A stretch of DNA of 5,947 bases from Verrucomicrobiota bacterium. GTDB lineage: Bacteria; Verrucomicrobiota; Verrucomicrobiia; Limisphaerales; UBA1096. The number at the start of each line of letters is the position of its first letter. The first letter of the stretch is position 1. Location of the stretch: contig JASLKI010000241.1 of NCBI GenBank assembly GCA_030747575.1, forward strand, positions 1 to 5,947. The letters run 5' to 3'. A program made the position numbers and the translations under genes. Shown here piece after piece: positions 1 through 4,247 of this stretch. The notes beneath the pieces were generated by a model. The model was given only the letters and a program-made list of their open reading frames with translations, was not told the origin of the DNA and searched no databases.

Positions 1-304
1 TGTCATCGTATACCACGCGGAACTCTGTGCGTTGGGTGTGGGGGATGTTTTCGTTGGGACTTTTCTGCAGAAACTCGCCGGCCGGCTTGGCCAAGTGCCA
101 TGCGTCGTCATCGAGGTGGCCGTCTATGTCAGGCGCTTGGACAACGCGCACCGCCGCAACAGTGGGGCGCCCGCGAAAGGTGCCCCGGCTGTCAGGCGCA
201 ACGGCGGAGTGTTCAACAGCGGACGCCGCTTGGCCAAGGCCAACCACCAATGCAGCCAATAAAAAAGCCCGCTGTATCGCCGGGCACTCGGTTCGGTTAA
301 TCAA
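1..304 (-). CDS. Secreted CBM9-like / DUF5916-type domain protein, N-terminal part (cut by left edge)
   Basis: Read on the minus strand, this frame is open from an in-frame TAA at 328-326 to the window edge. Taking TTG at 304-302 as the start gives 101 residues. Residues 1-29 look like a Sec signal peptide: Arg at 4 and 12, a hydrophobic core AFLLAALVVGLG (13-24), and an Ala-Ser-Ala cleavage site at 27-29. Residues ~52-101 carry IDGHLDDDAW (60-69), FLQKSP (78-83) and RTEFRVVYDD (92-101). This is the usual opening of the carbohydrate-binding family 9-like domain, most like DUF5916 proteins, which by family knowledge often continue into a C-terminal outer-membrane barrel; that part lies outside the window. 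It follows the sulfatase by 27 nt in the same direction, so co-transcription for glycan use is plausible. The start is uncertain: there is no ATG and no clear Shine-Dalgarno, and an ATA at 277-275 sits where a typical MQRAFLL signal start would be. Domain identity is fairly sure; the exact family and ligand are not. Confidence 0.75.
   Translation of the reverse strand, partial: MINRTECPAIQRAFLLAALVVGLGQAASAVEHSAVAPDSRGTFRGRPTVAAVRVVQAPDIDGHLDDDAWHLAKPAGEFLQKSPNENIPHTQRTEFRVVYDD
86..95. repeat. Iterated palindrome CTTGGCCAAG, copy 1
   Basis: Exact 10-bp palindrome inside the CBM9-like gene, where it encodes Leu-Ala-Lys (residues 71-73) on the minus strand, just after the conserved Asp-Ala-Trp motif. 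Confidence 0.8.
229..238. repeat. Iterated palindrome CTTGGCCAAG, copy 2
   Basis: Exact copy inside the CBM9-like gene. On the minus strand it is read as CTT GGC CAA, Leu-Gly-Gln (23-25), at the end of the signal-peptide core. With flanks it reads GCCTTGGCCAAGCG, the same 14 bases as copy 5. Confidence 0.8.
261..285 (-). terminator. Intrinsic-terminator-like hairpin with U6 tract
   Basis: On the minus strand GCCCG (285-281) pairs with CGGGC (271-267) across a 9-nt loop and is followed directly by six T (266-261). This is the canonical shape of a Rho-independent terminator and would end the sulfatase transcript about 70 nt after its stop. The stem is only 5 bp, though all G-C. It lies within the signal-peptide coding region of the following gene, so it is either an attenuator between the two genes, a true terminator with the downstream gene expressed differently, or a chance structure. 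Confidence 0.5.
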
Positions 305-331
305 AGTTATCTTTGAGTGAAGGTATTAAAG

Positions 332-1813
332 TCAGCCCAAGTTGGGGAAGGCCGCCTTGAGGTCGAGGGAGTCGCCGTTGGCCTGTTGCAATTTCAACAG
401 CCGCTTGTACAGGCGCTTGACGACTTTTGCGCGGTCCGGGTCGTTGGCGACGTCATTCATCTCGAGCGGGTCGCGCGTAATATTGTACAGGCGCGCCTTC
501 GAGATTTTCGGGTAAAGAATGAGTTTCCAGTTGCCCATCGTCACGGAGCGTTGAACTGCGAGATACGCCCCATAAACCGCCTTGACGTCCGATTCAGCGG
601 TCTCGCCGCGCAGCAGCGGCAGCAGGCTTTGGAACTCGACCTGCGCCGGGCGCTTGGCCCCGGCGATGTCCAGTGATGTGGCCATCACGTCCTGCAGATA
701 AATCGGCGCGGCGATCTTGTGGCTGGCCTTGATGCCGGGGCCGACAGCGATGAACGGCACGTGCGTGCTGTGCTCGTATAGATTCTGTTTGCCGAACAAC
801 CCGTGATGCCCGACCGCCAGCCCGTGGTCGGCGGTGAAGAAAATATAGGTGTTCTCCGCCTGGCCGGACGCGTCGAGCGCGTCGAGGATGCGGCCGATCT
901 GCGCATCCATGTGCTCGATGATCGCGTAGTATTCCTGGCGGTGAATTTTCACCGCGTGATGTGTGCGCGGGAACGGCCCGAGTTTCTCGTCGCGCAACTT
1001 GGCGCTGCAGCCGATGGCGTCCTTGTACGGGTATTCGTCGAGATAGTTTTCCGGAACCTGTATGCGGCTCAGCGGGTAGCGATTGACGTACTCCTTGGGC
1101 GCCTGGCGAGGGTCGTGCGGCGCGTTGAACGCGATGTACATGAAAAATGGCCGCTCATCTTTCTTGGCGGTGCCGATGTAGCCGACCGCGTCGTCCGCGA
1201 CGACTTCGCTCCAGTGCTTGCCTCCTTCCCAGAATCCGCCGAATTTTTCGTCGTACGGGCTCCACGGATCCGGCTTGTCGGGGAGCGGCCGATTGTAGCC
1301 CTGCGGCGTCTGCTTTGGCATGCCGCCGCGAATATGTCGAGTGACTTGAAACGCCTTGTCGGCGGGAGCCTGGATGTGCCACTTGCCGGTGAAAAAAGTC
1401 TGGTAACCGGCCCGGCCCATCACTTGCGGCCAGAGGTTGTTGAATTCCTTTTCGAGGGCGGCCTTTTGCTCGTCGGTCGATTTTTTGCCGCTGCGCAAAG
1501 TTTGCGACGCCGTTTGCGCCCGCCAAATGTGCCGCCCGGTTATGAGCATGTGTCGACTGGCCACGCAGACCGCGCCGCTCCACGAGCCCATGTTGTACGC
1601 GCGGGAGAACTGCGTGCCACGGCTCGCGAGTCGGTCGAGGTTCGGCGTGTCGATGTCGGTCAGTCCAAGCGAGCCGATTGTCTCGAAGCATTGGTCATCG
1701 GCGAAGAGGAACAGCACGTTCGGCTTGGCTTCAACCTGCACCTGGCCAAGAGCAAGACACACGGCGGCGACCGCTGCCAAGCGGCCTATAACTTGAATTG
1801 TTATCTGCTTCAT
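332..1813 (-). CDS. Exported formylglycine-dependent sulfatase (S1 family)
   Basis: A 493-residue type I sulfatase that should hydrolyse sulfate esters, probably on glycans, outside the cytoplasm. Residues 1-29 form a signal peptide with a likely cleavage site VEA/KPN. Metal-binding FADDQ is at 37-41. The activation motif CVASR (83-87) continues into LITGR (90-94), so Cys83 is the residue converted to formylglycine by an activating enzyme. Further active-site elements are GKWH (143-146), APHDP (231-235), the metal-binding ADHG (328-331) and GKQNLYEHSTHVP (341-353). All core residues are present and the length is normal, so the enzyme looks complete. The ATG at 1813 is chosen over an upstream in-frame extension because it starts the signal peptide and has a good ribosome binding site. 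Substrate cannot be read from sequence; the choline-sulfatase-like and polysaccharide sulfatase groups share these motifs. It is divergent from the decarboxylase gene and followed by the CBM9-like gene. Confidence 0.95.
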   Translation of the reverse strand: MKQITIQVIGRLAAVAAVCLALGQVQVEAKPNVLFLFADDQCFETIGSLGLTDIDTPNLDRLASRGTQFSRAYNMGSWSGAVCVASRHMLITGRHIWRAQTASQTLRSGKKSTDEQKAALEKEFNNLWPQVMGRAGYQTFFTGKWHIQAPADKAFQVTRHIRGGMPKQTPQGYNRPLPDKPDPWSPYDEKFGGFWEGGKHWSEVVADDAVGYIGTAKKDERPFFMYIAFNAPHDPRQAPKEYVNRYPLSRIQVPENYLDEYPYKDAIGCSAKLRDEKLGPFPRTHHAVKIHRQEYYAIIEHMDAQIGRILDALDASGQAENTYIFFTADHGLAVGHHGLFGKQNLYEHSTHVPFIAVGPGIKASHKIAAPIYLQDVMATSLDIAGAKRPAQVEFQSLLPLLRGETAESDVKAVYGAYLAVQRSVTMGNWKLILYPKISKARLYNITRDPLEMNDVANDPDRAKVVKRLYKRLLKLQQANGDSLDLKAAFPNLG

Positions 1814-1816
1814 AAA

Positions 1817-1826
1817 CTTTCCTTTT
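1817..1826 (-). promoter_or_regulatory. Ribosome binding site of the sulfatase gene
   Basis: The minus strand reads AAAAGGAAAG, then TTT and ATG at 1813. The AAGGA core is about 7 nt from the start codon. It is the only convincing Shine-Dalgarno in the window and supports ATG 1813 over upstream in-frame starts. Confidence 0.7.
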
Positions 1827-1857
1827 GCGTTATTCGTTGGGGACACACATCGTAGGG

Positions 1858-1867
1858 CTTGGCCAAG
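1858..1867. repeat. Iterated palindrome CTTGGCCAAG, copy 3 (intergenic)
   Basis: Exact copy in the 123-nt space between the divergent sulfatase and decarboxylase genes, extended to 12 bp as GCTTGGCCAAGC (1857-1868). It lies 44 nt upstream of the sulfatase start and 69 nt upstream of the decarboxylase start. It could act as an operator, but the presence of coding-region copies makes membership of a general repeat more likely. Confidence 0.75.
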
Positions 1868-1936
1868 CGGAGTCGAGCCAATAAGCTGCGGCCCGACTTC
1901 GCCTCCCGCGCCGTGGAGACGGGGCAAGCACCCACC

Positions 1937-3472
1937 ATGGCTTACGAATCATACGCGGAATTCCTGGAAGCCCTCGAGCAGGCGGGCGAACTGACTCGCA
2001 TCAGCCAGCCGCTGGCCACCGAGCTGGAGATCACCGAGCTGGCCGATCGGGAGATGAAAAAGCCGGGTGGTGGCCAGGCGCTGCTCATCGAGCAACCCAC
2101 CGTCAATGGGCAGATATCCCCGCACCCGCTCGCCATCAACACAATGGGTTCAGCCCGGCGCATGGCCATGGCGCTCGGCGCAGAGAGCGTCAATGCCGCC
2201 GCCGCCGAGCTGGGTTCACTCATCCAGGCCAAGCCGCCCACCGGCGTCCGCGAGACTTTAGCGCTGCTTGGCCAAGCGCTGACCCTGCGCCACGCCACGC
2301 CCAAGCGCGCCAAGACCGGCCCGTGCAAGGAAGTTGTTCATCGCTTCGACGCACCGGCCCCGCGAACCGAGCCTTGGCCAAGCGCACCCGACGTCAACGA
2401 CCCCTCGACTCTCGACCCTCAACCCTTGACGTTGCTTGACCTGCCGATCCTCAAGTGCTGGCCGCTCGATGGCGGGCGCTTTATCACGCTGCCCTGCGTC
2501 GTCACGCGCGACCCCGACACCGGCGACCGCAACCTCGGCATGTATCGCATGCAGGTTTACGACGGCTCGTCCGCCGGGATGCATTGGCAACTGCAAAAAG
2601 TCGCCGCGCGCCACGGACGCCGCTACTACGAAACCGGCGAGCGGATGCCGGTGGCCGTCTTCCTCGGTGGCGACCCGGTGTTTCCGTTTTGCGCCACCGC
2701 ACCGCTGCCGGACGGGCTGGATGAATTCCTGCTCGCCGGCTACCTCCGCCGCAAGTCGGTCGAGATGGTGAAGTGCGAAACCAACGACCTCGAGGTTCCA
2801 GCCAACGCCGACATCGTGATCGAGGGCTACGTCGATCCCACTGAGCCGCTCCGCGACGAGGGGCCGTTCGGCGACCATACTGGCTACTACACGTTGCCCG
2901 AGCCGTACCCGGTGTTTCACATCACCGCCATCACCCACCGCAAACAGGCGGTTTACCCGGCGACGATCGTCGGCATCCCGCCGATGGAGGATTTCCACAT
3001 GGGCAGCGCCAGCGTGAAACTATTCATGCCCATTCTGCGGATGACCTTCCCGGAGATCGTGGATATCGCGCTGCCGGCCGAGGGCGTTTTTCACAACCTC
3101 GTCTTCGTGAGCATCAAAAAAACCTACCCGATGCAAGCCTACAAAATCATGAACGGCCTCTGGGGCATGGGCCAGATGATGTTCACCAAATACGTCATCG
3201 TCGTCGACGCCGACGTGGACGTGCACAGCACCAGCGAAGTGCTCTTCCGCCTCTGCGCCTGTACCGATCCGCAACGCGACAGCATTTTCACAAAGGGCCC
3301 TGCCGACGTCCTCGACCACGCCACAACCGAGATTGCCGTCGGCACCAAGCTCGGCATCGATGCCACAAAGAAACTCCCCGCCGAAGGCCACCTCCGACAA
3401 TGGCCCCCCCTCATCAAAATGGATGAATCCACCAAATTGAAGATTGACGATTATTTAAACAAACGAAAGTAA
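1937..3472 (+). CDS. ubiD: UbiD-family prenyl-FMN-dependent decarboxylase
   Basis: A 511-residue cytoplasmic decarboxylase of the UbiD/Fdc family, which removes carboxylate from aromatic or unsaturated acids using prenylated FMN made by a UbiX partner; no ubiX is in the window. The N-terminus has the family pattern FLEALEQAGELTRI (9-22) and LEITELADR (30-38). The cofactor-binding region includes NLGMYRMQV (199-207) and GMHWQ (214-218), and the hallmark EGPFGDHTGYY (308-318) contains the conserved acidic residue region. Length fits the family (about 480-510). The role may be 4-hydroxy-3-polyprenylbenzoate decarboxylation in ubiquinone synthesis or the equivalent step of the futalosine menaquinone route; the suggested phyla usually use menaquinone, which would favour the latter. 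ATG 1937 is chosen because it matches the family N-terminus; an in-frame TTG at 1859 would add 26 unconserved residues. The loop at about 139-168 is rich in Pro and looks enlarged. It is probably co-transcribed with the SRAP gene 6 nt downstream. Confidence 0.92.
   Translation: MAYESYAEFLEALEQAGELTRISQPLATELEITELADREMKKPGGGQALLIEQPTVNGQISPHPLAINTMGSARRMAMALGAESVNAAAAELGSLIQAKPPTGVRETLALLGQALTLRHATPKRAKTGPCKEVVHRFDAPAPRTEPWPSAPDVNDPSTLDPQPLTLLDLPILKCWPLDGGRFITLPCVVTRDPDTGDRNLGMYRMQVYDGSSAGMHWQLQKVAARHGRRYYETGERMPVAVFLGGDPVFPFCATAPLPDGLDEFLLAGYLRRKSVEMVKCETNDLEVPANADIVIEGYVDPTEPLRDEGPFGDHTGYYTLPEPYPVFHITAITHRKQAVYPATIVGIPPMEDFHMGSASVKLFMPILRMTFPEIVDIALPAEGVFHNLVFVSIKKTYPMQAYKIMNGLWGMGQMMFTKYVIVVDADVDVHSTSEVLFRLCACTDPQRDSIFTKGPADVLDHATTEIAVGTKLGIDATKKLPAEGHLRQWPPLIKMDESTKLKIDDYLNKRK
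2267..2276. repeat. Iterated palindrome CTTGGCCAAG, copy 4
   Basis: Exact copy in the decarboxylase gene, read CTT GGC CAA (Leu-Gly-Gln, 111-113) and extended to the 12-bp palindrome GCTTGGCCAAGC at 2266-2277. Confidence 0.8.
2373..2382. repeat. Iterated palindrome CTTGGCCAAG, copy 5
   Basis: Exact copy in the decarboxylase gene, 96 nt after copy 4, read in another phase as CCT TGG CCA AGC (Pro-Trp-Pro-Ser, 146-149) in the Pro-rich loop. Confidence 0.8.
2404..2431 (+). repeat. Degenerate 7-nt tandem repeat, four units
   Basis: Four adjacent heptamers, CTCGACT, CTCGACC, CTCAACC and CTTGACG, lie within the decarboxylase gene and encode part of the loop STLDPQPLT (157-165). The units differ by one to three bases. 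The repeat is short and could be compositional, but it falls in the part of the protein that looks expanded relative to other UbiD proteins and lies 21 nt after a palindrome copy. Confidence 0.4.
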
Positions 3473-3478
3473 CTCCAG

Positions 3479-4195
3479 ATGTGTTGTCGGGTGGCACAGG
3501 GTTCCGGCAGGGACAAGGTCAAAAAGAAGATGAAGGCCAGGGGCGGTACGCCGACAATCACGCCCCGGCTGAACCTTGCGCCGACACAGGATGCGCTCGT
3601 TGCGGTGCAAGCATCTGGCGATGTTCGACTGGAGGCGATGCGGTGGGGGTTGATCCCGCTTTGGGCAAGGGACAAGTCGATCGGGGCCAAGCTGGCCAAT
3701 GCGCGGGCGGAGACCATCGACGAAAAGCCGAGCTTCCGGCAGCCGTTTCGGCGGCGACGCTGCCTGTTGCCGGTGGATGGCTATTACGAGTGGGAATCGA
3801 GGTTAAGCGGCAAGCAGCCGGTTTACTACTCGATGCGCGATGGAGACCTGTTTTGCCTCGCTGGACTTTGGGAGACGTGGACGCCGCGGGAGCAAACCGA
3901 CAAGCCAGAGTTGCCGGGGCTCGGCCTTGACCAGGCGGAGGCTGGGACACTGTGCACGTTCACCGTTGTCACCACGACACCCAATCGTTTGGCCAAGCGC
4001 GTGCACGACCGCATGCCGGTGATCGTTCATCCTACCGACTACGGCAACTGGCTCTCGCCCGAAAGCAAAGCGGCCGATCTCAAGCGGTTACTGCGGCCGT
4101 TCGACGATGAGCCGATGCAGGAGCACTATGTCACGCCGCTCATGAACAACCCCCGCTTCGAGTCACCCGCGTGCATCGAGCCGATTATCAATTGA
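3479..4195 (+). CDS. yedK: SRAP domain protein (YedK/HMCES family abasic-site crosslinker)
   Basis: A 238-residue SOS response-associated peptidase (SRAP) family protein. Known members react with abasic sites in single-stranded DNA through the N-terminal Cys, forming a thiazolidine DNA-protein crosslink that shields the lesion. The start MCCRVAQ places Cys2 at the catalytic position after Met removal; position 3 is Cys where MCGR is usual. Other active-site elements are present: RWGLIP (55-60), NARAET with Asn74, VDGYYEW with Glu104 (99-105), and HDRMPV with His176 (176-181). Length is slightly above the ~220 of E. coli YedK, the extra residues lying around 135-157 before the conserved TFTVVTT strand. 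Only 6 nt separate it from the upstream decarboxylase stop, with no strong Shine-Dalgarno, which suggests translational coupling in one operon. No LexA-type operator was seen. Function assignment is strong; the link to the decarboxylase may be only positional. Confidence 0.93.
   Translation: MCCRVAQGSGRDKVKKKMKARGGTPTITPRLNLAPTQDALVAVQASGDVRLEAMRWGLIPLWARDKSIGAKLANARAETIDEKPSFRQPFRRRRCLLPVDGYYEWESRLSGKQPVYYSMRDGDLFCLAGLWETWTPREQTDKPELPGLGLDQAEAGTLCTFTVVTTTPNRLAKRVHDRMPVIVHPTDYGNWLSPESKAADLKRLLRPFDDEPMQEHYVTPLMNNPRFESPACIEPIIN
3988..3997. repeat. One-mismatch copy of the iterated palindrome (TTTGGCCAAG)
   Basis: Lies in the SRAP gene (Leu-Ala-Lys, 171-173), a few residues before catalytic His176. 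It keeps the 8-bp core TTGGCCAA and the AAGCG right flank that most exact copies share. A second one-mismatch copy, CTTGGCCAGG on the minus strand, is at 1750-1741 in the sulfatase signal peptide. Confidence 0.55.
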
Positions 4196-4247
4196 TTTTA
4201 GTTGTAACTTTATCGCGAAAACAGGCATCTATTTTCGGCAGTTTTTC

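Noticed and set aside
27..320. Plus-strand open frames near the left edge
   Set aside because: The minus strand here encodes a signal peptide and a recognisable CBM9-like start; the plus-strand products are compositionally biased with no motif.
803..1855. Long plus-strand open frame (350 codons) opposite the sulfatase
   Set aside because: It is antisense to a complete sulfatase with all motifs; its Arg/Val-rich translation matches no family and is a by-product of high-GC codon use.
1859..1936. In-frame TTG start that would lengthen the decarboxylase by 26 residues
   Set aside because: The extension is not part of the UbiD N-terminal pattern, has no ribosome binding site, and its TTG is simply part of the palindrome copy; ATG 1937 fits the family start.
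2258..2998. Long minus-strand open frame (246 codons) opposite the decarboxylase
   Set aside because: It mirrors the conserved UbiD coding sequence and shows no recognisable domain.
4192..4235. Possible promoter for the dikinase-like gene (TTGATT or TTGTAA with TATTTT)
   Set aside because: Spacings between candidate boxes are about 11 or 22 nt, outside the usual 16-18.
4216..4237. Inverted repeat CGAAAA / TTTTCG with a 10-nt loop before the dikinase-like gene, followed by a short T run
   Set aside because: The stem is 6 bp and mostly A-T, the T run is three bases away, and such a match is likely in this AT-rich 52-nt gap; not enough to call a terminator or operator.
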